From the NCBI RefSeq assembly GCF_014873535.1, contig NZ_JADBEF010000001.1:9509172-9573171 (forward strand): a stretch of 64,000 nucleotides of DNA. Reading direction: 5' to 3'. Both the position numbers and the translations under genes were made by a program. A model generated the notes under the pieces. It searched no databases and was not told the DNA's origin. It saw only the letters and a list, made by a program, of their open reading frames with translations. Positions 52,256 through 61,630 of this stretch are shown piece after piece. This DNA comes from Nonomuraea africana (GTDB taxonomy: Bacteria > Actinomycetota > Actinomycetes > Streptosporangiales > Streptosporangiaceae). Position 1 is the stretch's first letter, and every line of letters starts with the position of its first letter.

Positions 52256-53039
52256 CCCACTGGTCGGGGTGGACGAACGCGACGACCGTGTCACGGGCGA
52301 CGCCCGCTCGCGCGAACGCCGCGTCCACCCCGCCGTAGTGCGGTCTCAGCGAGGCGTACAGCGAGCCGCCGACGCCCTCGAAGCCCAGCCTGACCAGGTC
52401 GGCGAAGCCTCGGGCGTCCTCGACCAGCGGTTCGGGCCGCCGCTCGATGCGCAGGATGGCCGAGTCGACCGACGGCACCGGCCTGAAGCTCTCCCTGCCG
52501 ATCCTGCCGAGCAGCTCCCAGGTGAACCACGGCCAGCTCTCCACCGTGACCAGGCTCCACCTGCCGAAGTCGCCGCTGCGCTTGCGCGCGTACTCCAGCT
52601 GGGTGAGCAGGGTCGCGGAGGTCAGCGACGGCGCCGTCAGGCACCAGTCGACGATCCTGGACGTGACCGAGTAGGGAATGTTCCCCACGACCGCGAACGG
52701 CTCGGCGGGCGGCCGCGCCGCGGTGAAGTCGCCCTTGACGATCTTCAGGCCGGTTCTGGCCTTGAGCTTGGCGGCCAGCAGCGGGTCGATCTCGTAGCCG
52801 ATGACCTCGGCCCCCGCCCGTGCCAGCGCCGTCGTCAGCGCGCCCTCACCCGAGCCCGGCTCCAGAACCAGGCCGCTCGGCCTGGCCGCCTTGATCATCA
52901 GATCGACGGCGTGCCGATCGACCAGGAAGTTCTGCGACAGCACCCGCCGCGCCCGATCTCTGGGCGTGCGACCGCCACCGCTGTTCCTGGCCTTCTTCTG
53001 GGTGTGTGAATAGTTTCCGTGCGCGAAGTTCTGCGCCAC
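52227..53039 (-). CDS. erm: 23S rRNA adenine-N6 dimethyltransferase, Erm family
   Basis: 270 aa. Motifs: RRVLSQNFLVDRHAVDLMIK at the N-terminus, LEPGSGEGALTTALA for SAM binding, and GNIPYSVTSRIVDW, the NxPY-type adenine pocket. Close in style to actinomycete self-resistance Erm proteins, which modify A2058 of 23S rRNA and give macrolide-lincosamide-streptogramin resistance. No macrolide cluster is in the window. GTG 53039 is the likely start; inverted repeats precede it. Confidence 0.92.
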   Translation of the reverse strand: MAQNFAHGNYSHTQKKARNSGGGRTPRDRARRVLSQNFLVDRHAVDLMIKAARPSGLVLEPGSGEGALTTALARAGAEVIGYEIDPLLAAKLKARTGLKIVKGDFTAARPPAEPFAVVGNIPYSVTSRIVDWCLTAPSLTSATLLTQLEYARKRSGDFGRWSLVTVESWPWFTWELLGRIGRESFRPVPSVDSAILRIERRPEPLVEDARGFADLVRLGFEGVGGSLYASLRPHYGGVDAAFARAGVARDTVVAFVHPDQWVTLFGSLSR

Positions 53040-53061
53040 AGCAAAAGCCCTTTCGGGTCCT

Positions 53062-53119
53062 CGAGATGAATGGGATCTCGACGGGCCCTGGGCTCGCGAT
53101 CATGCTAAGCTAGCGAGCC
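53062..53119 (-). promoter_or_regulatory. Possible attenuator hairpins in the erm leader
   Basis: CGAGAT/ATCTCG (53062-53067 with 53075-53080) and GGCTCGC/GCGAGCC (53091-53097 with 53113-53119) form two hairpins before the erm start. Inducible erm genes often use such structures. An ATG at 53103 reads into erm in another frame; I cannot confirm a short leader peptide. Confidence 0.5.
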
Positions 53120-53233
53120 AGAGCCCGGCTGCCGCGCATGCGGATGAAACAGATGCATGTCATGGCGACGAGCGTACGGAGAGCCGTCGTTAAATGCGAT
53201 GCGTTTTTCGCCGGAGATCGTCACCCTGGTGGG

Positions 53234-54301
53234 ATGCAGGCAACGGTCACGGTCACTCCCGCCCGCCTGCCTGAGGTGCTGCTCCATGTCGCCGTGGTGC
53301 GCCCGGTCTTCCTCTGGGGCGCGCCGGGCATCGGGAAGAGTTCGCTGGTCAGGCAGTTCGCCGACGCGCTCGGGCTCGACTGCGTCACGCTCCTCGGCAC
53401 GCAGCTCGCGCCCGAGGATCTCATCGGCGTGCCCGAACTCGTCGGCGGGCGCAGCAGGTTCGCGCCGCCCGAGTCCATCGCCAGGGACGAGCCGTACTGC
53501 CTGTTCCTCGACGAGCTGAACGCCAGCGCGCCCGAGGTGCAGAAGGCGTTCTACTCGCTGATCCTCGACCGCAGGATCGGCGCCTACGAGCTGCCCGAGG
53601 GCTCGGTCGTGATCGGCGCGGGCAACCGGGCCAGCGACAACGCCCTGGCCCGCCCGATGGCCTCGGCGCTGGTCAACCGCCTGGTCCACGTCCATCTGCG
53701 CGTCTCGGCCGACGACTGGCTGAAGTGGGCGGCGGCCAACGGCATCCACCCGTGGATCGTCGACTACCTCATCCAGCGCCCCGACCACCTGTGGAGCGCG
53801 CCGCCCAAGACCGAGGAGCCCTTCTCCTCGCCGCGCGCCTGGCACATGCTCTCCGACGTCATGCACTCCTTCGGCCCGGCGGAGTCGCTCGACGACGACA
53901 CCCTCGCCGTGCTCGCCTTCGGCACACTCACCACCGCGCACGCCTCGGCCTTCCGCGCCTACGTCAAAACCGTGCGGCACGCCTACGACCTCGACGCGGT
54001 CCTCAAGGGCGAGGTGTCGTGGCCGCGCCGTCCCGAGGACCGCGACCTGCTCTACTTCCTGTCGGAGACCTTCCGCGCCAGGCTGGTCAAGGAACTGCCC
54101 GCCGACAAGCGCGGCGCCTCGGCCCGCGGCAGGGACCTCGGCTTCCGCGCCAAGACGCTGCTGGTGGAGCTGGCGGAGATCTCGCTGGAGTGCGCTCAGC
54201 TGGTCATCGCCAACGACGAGAACGGCGCGCCCGCGCTGCCCACCTGGTTCCTGGTGGAGGTCGGCCGCGACCTGCCCCGCCTGATCGCCGCCCGCTCATG
54301 A
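53234..54301 (+). CDS. MoxR-type AAA+ ATPase
   Basis: 355 aa. Walker A GAPGIGKSS, Walker B YCLFLDELNAS, sensor GAGNRASDNALARPM. ATG 53234 (MQATVTVTPARLPEV) starts the conserved domain; the longer reading adds an implausible 32 residues. Its stop overlaps the next gene's ATG. MoxR ATPases act as chaperones with a VWA partner, here the protein at 54298. Client unknown. Confidence 0.9.
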   Translation: MQATVTVTPARLPEVLLHVAVVRPVFLWGAPGIGKSSLVRQFADALGLDCVTLLGTQLAPEDLIGVPELVGGRSRFAPPESIARDEPYCLFLDELNASAPEVQKAFYSLILDRRIGAYELPEGSVVIGAGNRASDNALARPMASALVNRLVHVHLRVSADDWLKWAAANGIHPWIVDYLIQRPDHLWSAPPKTEEPFSSPRAWHMLSDVMHSFGPAESLDDDTLAVLAFGTLTTAHASAFRAYVKTVRHAYDLDAVLKGEVSWPRRPEDRDLLYFLSETFRARLVKELPADKRGASARGRDLGFRAKTLLVELAEISLECAQLVIANDENGAPALPTWFLVEVGRDLPRLIAARS

Positions 54302-56061
54302 GCAGGAAGGCCGCAGGCCGTGACAAGAAGGCCGACCCGAGGCGCCTGGAGGCGCTCAAGGGCTGGCAGCTCGTGAGCGGGCACCCGCTGTTCGCCCACT
54401 ACCACCGCCAGCTGGTGGAGGACCGGCAGACCTACGTCACCGCCCACGGCAGCGTCCACTACGACACCGCCACCCGCGCCGACGCCGCCGAATGGGCGTG
54501 GACGTTCGCGCACCTCCTGCTGCACCTCGGCTTCGGCCACGCCGACCCCGGCACCTGCGCCCCCGCCGACCTCGGGCCCAAGGTGTCGGACACCTGCCAC
54601 CTGCCCGACCCCGCCTACCTGGCGGCCTGCTGCGTGGCCGTCGACCGTTTCCTCACGACGCTGAAGCTCGGCCGCAACCCCGCGCCGCTGCCCGCCACGC
54701 TGCCCACCGAGGACGAGGTCACGCTGTCGGAACGCTGGCGCAGAACCGGCCTGCCGGCCGAACACGCTCCGCTCGGCCCCGCCGACTTCCGCATCGGCTC
54801 ACGCGAGGCGGCCACCACCTTCGACTACCAGCGCTCCTTCGCCATCGGCGTCGCCCGGACCGCCACCTCGGCCCTCGACCTGGCGGGCACCTCCCCGACC
54901 CGGCAGGAAGGCCCGTGGGACAGGGCGCTGAGCTGGTTCGTCTCCTCCTATCCCCTGCTCGGCGCGCTGGCGGCGGGCATGACGGTCGTCGCCGACCTGG
55001 CCAGAGGCTGGGACATCTCGATCGCCGCCGTCAGCGCCGAGGCCGCCGAGATATACGTCAACCCGCTGGCCGGGCTCGACGCCGAGGAGTGGCGGTTCGT
55101 GCTGGCCCACGAGATGCTGCACGCCGCGCTCAGGCACGGCGAGCGCATCGGCGGGCGTGACCCCTTCGTCTGGAACGTCGCCTGCGACTACGTGATCAAC
55201 GGCTGGCTGGTCGAGATGGGCGTCGGCGAGATGCCCGAGGGCCTGCTGCACGACCCCTCGCTGGCCGGGCTGTCGGCCGAGGCCGTCTACGACAGGATCG
55301 TCACCGACCTGCGCCGCATGCGCAAGCTCGCCACCCTGCGCGGACGCGGTCTGGGCGACGTGCTCGACCGGCCCATCGGGGGCGGCAAGGGCTATCTCGA
55401 TCTCGACGACTACTACCGCAACGCGCTCAGCCAGGGACTGGTCTACCACCAGGGCAGCGGGCGGGGGCTGGTGCCGTACGGGCTGGAGCAGGAGATCCGC
55501 GCGCTCGACCAGCCGCCGCTGCCCTGGGACGCCAGGCTGGCCCGCTGGTTCGACGAGCACGTGCCCGCCGTCGAGCGGCGCCGCTCCTACGCCCGCGCCT
55601 CCCGCCGCCAGGCCGCCAGCCCCGGCATCCCGCGCCCCGGGTGGGTCCGTCCCGAGGAGCTGGTACGGCAGGCGACCTTCGGCGTCGTCCTTGACACCTC
55701 GGGCTCGATGGACACCAAGCTGCTCGGCAAGGCGCTGGGCGCGATCGCCTCCTACGCCACGGCCCGCGACGTGCCGCGCGCTCGCGTGGTGTTCTGCGAC
55801 GCCGCGGCCTACGACGCCGGGTACCTGCCGGTGGAGGAGATCGCGACCAGGGTCAGGGTGCGGGGGCGCGGGGGCACCGTGCTGCAGCCGGGCGTCAACC
55901 TGCTCGAACGGGCCGACGACTTCCCCGCCGACGGGCCGATCCTGGTGATCACCGACGGGGACTGCGACGTGCTGAGGATCAGGAGGGAGCACGCCTTCCT
56001 CGTCCCGCAGGGCGCCAGGCTGCCCTTCCGCCCGCGCGGACCGGTCTTCGCGATGAAGTGA
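54298..56061 (+). CDS. Metallopeptidase-like/VWA-domain partner of MoxR (DUF2201-like)
   Basis: 587 aa. Middle: a zinc-peptidase-type HEMLH (271-275) with CDYVINGWL, typical of DUF2201. C-terminus: VWA-like domain with MIDAS DTSGSM (466-471) and VITDGDCD. The N-terminus has a second, degenerate site-like stretch FAHLLLHLGFGH. Coupled by ATGA to the AAA ATPase gene; together they form a MoxR-VWA pair of unknown client. Confidence 0.88.
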   Translation: MSRKAAGRDKKADPRRLEALKGWQLVSGHPLFAHYHRQLVEDRQTYVTAHGSVHYDTATRADAAEWAWTFAHLLLHLGFGHADPGTCAPADLGPKVSDTCHLPDPAYLAACCVAVDRFLTTLKLGRNPAPLPATLPTEDEVTLSERWRRTGLPAEHAPLGPADFRIGSREAATTFDYQRSFAIGVARTATSALDLAGTSPTRQEGPWDRALSWFVSSYPLLGALAAGMTVVADLARGWDISIAAVSAEAAEIYVNPLAGLDAEEWRFVLAHEMLHAALRHGERIGGRDPFVWNVACDYVINGWLVEMGVGEMPEGLLHDPSLAGLSAEAVYDRIVTDLRRMRKLATLRGRGLGDVLDRPIGGGKGYLDLDDYYRNALSQGLVYHQGSGRGLVPYGLEQEIRALDQPPLPWDARLARWFDEHVPAVERRRSYARASRRQAASPGIPRPGWVRPEELVRQATFGVVLDTSGSMDTKLLGKALGAIASYATARDVPRARVVFCDAAAYDAGYLPVEEIATRVRVRGRGGTVLQPGVNLLERADDFPADGPILVITDGDCDVLRIRREHAFLVPQGARLPFRPRGPVFAMK

Positions 56062-56231
56062 ACCTGCCCAGAGGAACGGTCACCGCGGCTTTGGGCGGTC
56101 GGGTACACCTGGGAGCAGGTGCGCCCGTGGTGGACGGCGACCCTTCGCCATCGGCGGCTCGGCCGGTTCCATCCCGCCGGTTCACCCCCTGGCGGTCACT
56201 TCGTGATGACCAGTGGCACGAGAGGGCCGGG

Positions 56232-56645
56232 CTATGTGGTGACGATCACTCGCACGAGATGGCCATGGGTGGCGTAGCCAGGAGGGTCGCCCGGCAGCAC
56301 GCCGGTCACGCAGTCGAAGGTATTCGGTGCGCTCTGCCGTACGAAGAAGGAAGGCTCGGCGATCGCGGCGAGCAGCCTGATGACCGCCCGGTGCGTCTCG
56401 ATCCCTTCGAGCGGCTCGTCGGGGCGTACGGTCACCTCGTACACGCCGTCCTCCTCCAGTCGCTCGCCCAGCACCTGCCAGCCGGGGCAGCGGCGGAGGT
56501 GAGGCAGCAGGTGGGCGTCGGGGTCCTCGGTCACCCAACCCGGCCTGGCAGCGACCTCGGTGAGGGCGTGCAGGGCGGGAAGGATCGCGCCGCCGTCGCC
56601 GATGCCGGTGAACCGTTCGTCGCTGTCCCAACGCCGCTGCTCCAT
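56232..56645 (-). CDS. Hypothetical protein
   Basis: 137 aa, no family recognised. It opens MEQRRWDSDERFTGIGDGGA, then has LLPHLRRCPGWQVLGERLEEDGVYEVTV, a mixed alpha/beta look, and ends LVRVIVTT. Codon third positions are GC-rich as in real genes here. No signal peptide. ATG 56645 is chosen; the same frame runs further upstream through antisense of the next gene, which is a shadow. Confidence 0.65.
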   Translation of the reverse strand: MEQRRWDSDERFTGIGDGGAILPALHALTEVAARPGWVTEDPDAHLLPHLRRCPGWQVLGERLEEDGVYEVTVRPDEPLEGIETHRAVIRLLAAIAEPSFFVRQSAPNTFDCVTGVLPGDPPGYATHGHLVRVIVTT

Positions 56646-56867
56646 AGACGTGATTGTGCCAACACGGGGGCGGCCACATCCGCGAAACGCCCCCGCGTTC
56701 GTCTTGTGCCGTCCTGCGGTTTCACTGGGCCGGTCTGCAACGGCGCGGACTGCTGTCTCACCAGGCGGGCCCATGACCCGCGGCGTTGGAGTTTCGGGTT
56801 GCTCGATCGTTGGCGGATGGCCGTTTCCTACAAGGCACGCGGGGGCTGCCGCCGTACGTTGGACGGC

Positions 56868-57719
56868 ATGGAACGTGAAGCGGAGCGGTACCTTCAGCTC
56901 AATGCCAGACTCATCGAGCGGCTCAGATTCGAGGCGCTGTACCGAGGCGGCTCGAAGGAGCGCGTGCTCCAGGTTCTGCGCGGTTACCAGAACCCCGACG
57001 GCGGCTTCGGCCACGCCATGGAACCGGACCTGCGCGGCCCGTCCAGCCAGCCGGAGCCTGTCGAGGTGGCGTTCTGGATCCTGGACGAGCTCGACGCCTT
57101 CGACGACCCGATGGTGGCCGCGGCCTGCGACTACCTCGCCTCTGTCACCACGAAGGACGGCGGCGTGCCGTTCGTCCTGCCCACCGTGAAGGAGGCCCCG
57201 CACGCGCCGTGGTGGGAGCCGCAGGAGGACCCGCCCGGCAGCCTGATCCCCACCGCCTCCATCGCCGGACTCCTCCACAAGCACGGCGTGAAGCATCCCT
57301 GGCTCGAATCGGCCACCTCGTTCTGCTGGAACGCCCTCGCCCGGATCGACGAGACCACGCCGTACCACGCCCGCGCCATCGTCACCTTCCTGGACCTGGT
57401 CGACGACAGGGAGCGGGCCGACGCGGAGTTCGCCAGGCTGAAGGAGGCGATCCTCGCGACGGTCACGATGGATCCCTTCGCCGAGGGGGAGGTGCACTTC
57501 CCGCTGGACTTCGCGCCCGCCCCGCTGCGGCACCTCTCGTTGTTCTCGGACGAGACCATCGAGGAGCACCTTGACGCGCTGGCCCGGGTGCAGGCGCCTG
57601 AGGGTGGCTGGGAGCCCAACTTCCTGATGTGGACGCCGGTGGTCCGCCACGAATGGGGCGGCTACCTGACCGTGGCCCGCCTCAACACCTTCCGCGCATA
57701 CGGCCGCTCGACCGCGTGA
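56868..57719 (+). CDS. Terpenoid-cyclase/prenyltransferase alpha-alpha toroid protein
   Basis: 283 aa. Repeats with QNPDGGFGHAMEPDLRGPSS and VQAPEGGWEPN are the QW-like motifs of the squalene cyclase/prenyltransferase fold. The DxDD acid motif of class II cyclases is not seen, so catalysis is uncertain. ATG 56868. It stands alone between unrelated genes. Confidence 0.75.
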   Translation: MEREAERYLQLNARLIERLRFEALYRGGSKERVLQVLRGYQNPDGGFGHAMEPDLRGPSSQPEPVEVAFWILDELDAFDDPMVAAACDYLASVTTKDGGVPFVLPTVKEAPHAPWWEPQEDPPGSLIPTASIAGLLHKHGVKHPWLESATSFCWNALARIDETTPYHARAIVTFLDLVDDRERADAEFARLKEAILATVTMDPFAEGEVHFPLDFAPAPLRHLSLFSDETIEEHLDALARVQAPEGGWEPNFLMWTPVVRHEWGGYLTVARLNTFRAYGRSTA

Positions 57720-57784
57720 CGCCGCGGCGGGCCATCATGGGCAAAAACCCCTGAGCCCGCGCATCCCTGCGTTCCCCGCGGTTC

Positions 57785-57870
57785 GGGAGGCCCGATATCT
57801 CCGGAAGTTCCCGTCGCCTGGGAAGCCCGGTATCCGGGAGCTCCCTTCTTCCGGGAGGCGGTATCCCGGA
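57785..57870. repeat. Three degenerate short repeats
   Basis: Near-copies of GGGAGGCCCGATATCTCCGG at 57785-57803, 57820-57837 and 57853-57870, each with a CCGGTATCCGG-like dyad. They lie in the 269-base gap before a histidine kinase gene; no other feature is visible in the gap. Confidence 0.5.
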
Positions 57871-57988
57871 GGTCCGGCCTCATCCGGCCCCGGCAGTTCT
57901 CCTCGTGCTGAGGTCCCGGTGGCCGTGCTGGCTGTATTTCGTCCTTTGGGCTGATCTGGTGTGACGTGGCCACCTCTACGATGATGAG

Positions 57989-59131
57989 GTGCTCGCCGTT
58001 CTTCGTTCCGTGTGGGACGAGCCCCGTCCGCCCCGCCCGCCGCTGCGGGTATGGCGCGACTGGGCGCTGGTAGCGGCGCTCGTGCCGCTATCGGTGCTCG
58101 AAGGAGTGCTGCGGCCGGATCTGCCGTGGCGGTCCCTCTCGATGATCGTCACCGTCGCGCTGGTGCCCACGCTGTTGTGGCGCAGGAGCAGGCCGCTGCT
58201 GATGGTCGTGATCGCCTTCGGCGTCACCGCCCTGGTCCCGCTGGTGACGGGCGGCGCGTTCCAGGAGACGTACACGATGGTGTACCTGCTGCTCCTGCCG
58301 TACGCGCTGGTCCGATGGGGGCCTGGGCGCGAGGTGGTGATCGGGCTGGCGGTCATCCTCGTCAATGTCTGCCGCACGATGGTCTTCGACCATCCCGGTG
58401 CCACCGATGTGATCGGCGCGTTCGCCGTTCTGTTCGCGACCGTCACCCTGGGCCTGGCCTCCCGCTACCGGGCCGGGGCGAGGATCCGCGAGCTCGACCA
58501 GATCAAGCTGCTCGAACGCGAACAGCTGGCCCGCGACCTGCACGACACCGTCGCCCATCACGTCTCCGCCATGGCGATCCGCGCCCAGGCGGGCCTCGCG
58601 ACCGCGGAGTCACGGCCGGCCGCCGCCACCGAGGCGCTCCGCATGATCGAGGCCGAGGCGTCGCGTGCCCTCGCCGAAATGCGGACGATGGTCCGCGTCC
58701 TCCGCCGCGACGAACCGGCGGAGCTGGCGCCCGGCCGGCGCATCGCCGATCTCGAACAGCTGGCGAGCCGGTCGCGCTCAGGTCCGTCCGTCGACGTGGA
58801 GATCCGCGGCGACCTCGACGACCTCCCACCCTCCGTCGGGGCCGCGATCTACCACCTTGCCCAGGAGTCGGTCACCAACGCCCGGCGGCACGCCCGTCAC
58901 GCCACCCGCATCGAGGTCCGCGTCGCCGCCGACGACACGTCGGTGCGTCTGCACGTGAGCGACGACGGCGACCCGCCTGCCGTACGCCCTGCCGCGCGGC
59001 CGGCGGGATACGGGCTCATCGGCATGATCGAACGCGCTGACCTGCTCGGCGGCACCTGCGAAGCCGGCCCGAACCCCGATCGGGGCTGGACGGTGACCGC
59101 CGTGCTGCCCCGAACCCAGCCGGCGACATGA
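57989..59131 (+). CDS. Sensor histidine kinase, NarL-type
   Basis: 380 aa. Four to five membrane helices, then LARDLHDTVAHHVSAM with H185 as phospho-acceptor, and an ATPase part (QESVTNARRHARHA, YGLIGMIERADLLGG). GTG 57989. Its stop overlaps the response regulator ATG, forming a two-component pair. Signal unknown. Confidence 0.93.
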   Translation: MLAVLRSVWDEPRPPRPPLRVWRDWALVAALVPLSVLEGVLRPDLPWRSLSMIVTVALVPTLLWRRSRPLLMVVIAFGVTALVPLVTGGAFQETYTMVYLLLLPYALVRWGPGREVVIGLAVILVNVCRTMVFDHPGATDVIGAFAVLFATVTLGLASRYRAGARIRELDQIKLLEREQLARDLHDTVAHHVSAMAIRAQAGLATAESRPAAATEALRMIEAEASRALAEMRTMVRVLRRDEPAELAPGRRIADLEQLASRSRSGPSVDVEIRGDLDDLPPSVGAAIYHLAQESVTNARRHARHATRIEVRVAADDTSVRLHVSDDGDPPAVRPAARPAGYGLIGMIERADLLGGTCEAGPNPDRGWTVTAVLPRTQPAT

Positions 59132-59784
59132 GCATCCGGGTGCTCGTCGCCGACGACCAGGAGATCGTCCGCACCGGGCTCGCGATGATTCTCGACGCCC
59201 AGCCGGACATCGAGGTCATCGGCCAGGCCGCCGACGGCCGGCGAGCCGTCGAGCTCGCGAGACGCCTGCGTCCCGACGTGTGCCTGTTCGACATCCGCAT
59301 GCCCGGCCTCGACGGCATCGCGGCCACCCGCGCCCTGGCCGGGCCGACCGTCGACGACCCGCTGGCCATCGTCGTCATCACCACGTTCGACCTCGACGAA
59401 TACGTCTACGCCGCGCTGCGGGCAGGCGCCAGGGGCTTCCTGCTCAAGGACGCCGGCGCCGCCCTGCTCTCCCAGGCCGTCCACGCCGCCGCCAACGGCG
59501 ACGCCCTCATCGCGCCGAGCATCACCGCGAGACTGCTCAGCGCCTTCGCCGCCGCCGGGCCCACCTCGGCGCCCGCGCAGCCCATCGAGACGCTCACGGA
59601 ACGGGAGGAGCAGGTCCTCGCCACCGTGGCACGAGGACGGACCAACAGCGAGATCGGCGACGAGCTCCACATCTCTCTCAGCACCGTCAAGTCACACATC
59701 GCCAGCCTCATGGCCAAGCTCGGCGCGCGCAACCGCGTCGAGATCGCCATGTGGGCCTACGAGACCAACCGCGTCAGGAACTGA
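59128..59784 (+). CDS. Response regulator, NarL/FixJ family
   Basis: 218 aa. Receiver with D55 (CLFDIRMPGLDG), and LuxR-type HTH (LTEREEQVLATVARGRTNSE, then VKSHIASLMAKLGARNRVE). Cognate of the kinase just upstream. The 3' end overlaps the DUF2306 gene on the minus strand by 11 bases. Confidence 0.95.
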   Translation: MSIRVLVADDQEIVRTGLAMILDAQPDIEVIGQAADGRRAVELARRLRPDVCLFDIRMPGLDGIAATRALAGPTVDDPLAIVVITTFDLDEYVYAALRAGARGFLLKDAGAALLSQAVHAAANGDALIAPSITARLLSAFAAAGPTSAPAQPIETLTEREEQVLATVARGRTNSEIGDELHISLSTVKSHIASLMAKLGARNRVEIAMWAYETNRVRN

Positions 59785-60463
59785 CGCGGCGCCCGCGGAT
59801 GATCCATTCGGCCACGACGAGGTTGATCGCCCAGCCGGAGCCCATGAGCAGCGCCCTGCTGAGCTCGTCGGGCGCCCCGAAGATCGCCATCCAGGGCAGG
59901 TGGACCAGCGCCTGCGTGCCCGCGCCCAGGCCGATCGCATAGCCGCGAGCCATCCAGGCACGGTGCCGGGCGAAGTCCCGCCGCCGGATCGCGGCCAGAC
60001 CCAGGCAGATGGCCAGGACCATGGCCGAGCCGAACACGAGTCGGAAGCCGGCGAGGAGGTCACCGTCACCGGCGGGGCGGGCGTAGAACAGGGTCATCCA
60101 CAGCCCCGAAAGCGCCGCGACGATCCCGCTGGGCACCAGGACCCGTCCGGCGACGCGATGCCAGCCGGGTCTGCGGCCGCGGAAACGGGACGCGAACTGG
60201 AAGGCGCCCAGGATGCTGTACACGCCGACGCTGAGGATGTGCAGCACCACGGGCAGGGGCGCGTCGAAGAACCGGGCGTTCTCCGGCGTGACGTCCGCGC
60301 CACCTGCCAGCTCGGTCAGGCGGACGGCCCCCATGACCAGGGGCACGACGCTGAGGGCGATCAGCGCGGCGGGCACGAGCCAACCTGTCCTGGTGTTCCT
60401 GTCATCCGTTCGTCGGCCGGCTCGCGGTGGTCGCGGGTGCGTCGTCAGGCTCTTGTCGGTCAT
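59774..60463 (-). CDS. DUF2306-family membrane protein
   Basis: 229 aa. Six or so helices; RPGWHRVAGRVLVPSGIVAA and FARHRAWMARGYAIGLGAGT are family patterns with conserved His. Function unknown. ATG 60463 (MTDKSLTT) is chosen. Convergent with the two-component pair and divergent from the oxidoreductase gene. Confidence 0.85.
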   Translation of the reverse strand: MTDKSLTTHPRPPRAGRRTDDRNTRTGWLVPAALIALSVVPLVMGAVRLTELAGGADVTPENARFFDAPLPVVLHILSVGVYSILGAFQFASRFRGRRPGWHRVAGRVLVPSGIVAALSGLWMTLFYARPAGDGDLLAGFRLVFGSAMVLAICLGLAAIRRRDFARHRAWMARGYAIGLGAGTQALVHLPWMAIFGAPDELSRALLMGSGWAINLVVAEWIIRGRRVSS

Positions 60464-60497
60464 GACCCGATCGTGGCGACTGAGACGGCGGTGGCTC

Positions 60498-60541
60498 ATC
60501 GGTGGATAGGCCCGATCCGAACCAGCCGATCATCCATCGAT
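60498..60541. promoter_or_regulatory. Inverted repeat between divergent genes
   Basis: ATCGGTGGAT (60498-60507) and ATCCATCGAT (60532-60541) pair with one mismatch, 24 bases apart, between the DUF2306 gene and the oxidoreductase gene. TACTTTCGGCCGATGAG follows at about 60549. A likely control site, possibly for the nearby NarL-type regulator. Confidence 0.4.
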
Positions 60542-60632
60542 CGGGCGTACTTTCGGCCGATGAGTCTTCCGTACAGGTCGATGACACTGATTCTCCGTTG
60601 CACCGAATGCGGCAGTGAATGAGGAGAATCCG

Positions 60633-61619
60633 ATGAAGGCGTTCGTCCTGCGCTCGTACGGCTCGCCCGACGTCTTCGCCCTCACGGACGTCGACCGGCC
60701 GGTGCCCCGCGACGACGAGGTGCTGGTCCGGGTACGTGCCACCTCGGTCAATCCCTATGACTGGCACAACATGAGAGGCGAGCCGTACATCGCACGACTG
60801 ATGGGCGGCGGCTTCGGGCTGCGCACGCCGAAGATCAGTATCCTGGGCGCCGACGTGGCGGGAGAGGTCGAGGCGGTCGGCAGGGACGTCACGGGCTTCC
60901 GCCCGGGCGACGAGGTGTTCGCGGTGCTCAAGCAGGGCGGCTTCGCCGAGTACGTGTGCGTCCCGGAAGCCGAGCTCGCGCCCAAGCCGAAGAACCTGTC
61001 GTACGAGCAGGCGGCGGCGGTTCCCCTGGCGGCCAACACCGCCCTGCTGGGCCTGCGCGACGAGGGTCGGATCCAGGCCGGGCAGAAGGTGCTCGTCAAC
61101 GGGGCTTCGGGAGGCGTGGGCACGTTCGCCGTGCAACTCGCCCGGGCGTTCGGCGCGGAGGTCACCGGCGTGTGCGGCACGCGGAACGTGGACCTGATCC
61201 GCTCGATCGGCGCACATGAGGCCGTCGACTACACCACGTCCGACTTCACCAGGAACGGCCGGCGCTACGACCTCCTGCTCGACATCGCGGGAAGCCGCTC
61301 GATGCCGGCCTGCCGGCGGGCGCTGACGCCCAAGGGGACCCTCGTCCTCGCCGGCGGGCCCGCGGGCCGATGGCTGCAACCCGTCGGCCAGATGTTCTCG
61401 GCGCTCGCGATGTCGCCTTTCGTGTCACAGCGGGCGGCGCTGGTGGACGCGGTCCGGTGCACGGAGAACAAGCGGAACCTGATGACGCTGACCGAGCTCA
61501 TCGAGGACGGAAAGATCACTCCGGTCATCGACCGGTGTTACCCGTTCGAGGAGCTTCCCGCCGCCGTGCGATATCAGGAGCAGGGACACGCCTCGGGAAA
61601 GGTCGTCATAGCTTTCTAG
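60633..61619 (+). CDS. Zinc-independent MDR oxidoreductase (quinone-reductase-like)
   Basis: 328 aa. Medium-chain dehydrogenase fold: RATSVNPYDWHNMRG, GADVAGEVEAVGRDVTGFRP and the NADPH motif VNGASGGVGTFAVQLAR. The Cys/His zinc ligands of alcohol dehydrogenases are absent. ATG 60633 with GAGGAG upstream; GTG 60615 is a weaker alternative. Substrate unknown. Confidence 0.9.
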   Translation: MKAFVLRSYGSPDVFALTDVDRPVPRDDEVLVRVRATSVNPYDWHNMRGEPYIARLMGGGFGLRTPKISILGADVAGEVEAVGRDVTGFRPGDEVFAVLKQGGFAEYVCVPEAELAPKPKNLSYEQAAAVPLAANTALLGLRDEGRIQAGQKVLVNGASGGVGTFAVQLARAFGAEVTGVCGTRNVDLIRSIGAHEAVDYTTSDFTRNGRRYDLLLDIAGSRSMPACRRALTPKGTLVLAGGPAGRWLQPVGQMFSALAMSPFVSQRAALVDAVRCTENKRNLMTLTELIEDGKITPVIDRCYPFEELPAAVRYQEQGHASGKVVIAF

Positions 61620-61630
61620 GCTTGCTTCCA

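Noticed and set aside
52846..53103. 85-aa reading as an erm leader peptide
   Set aside because: It runs far into the erm gene in another frame, unlike known short leader peptides.
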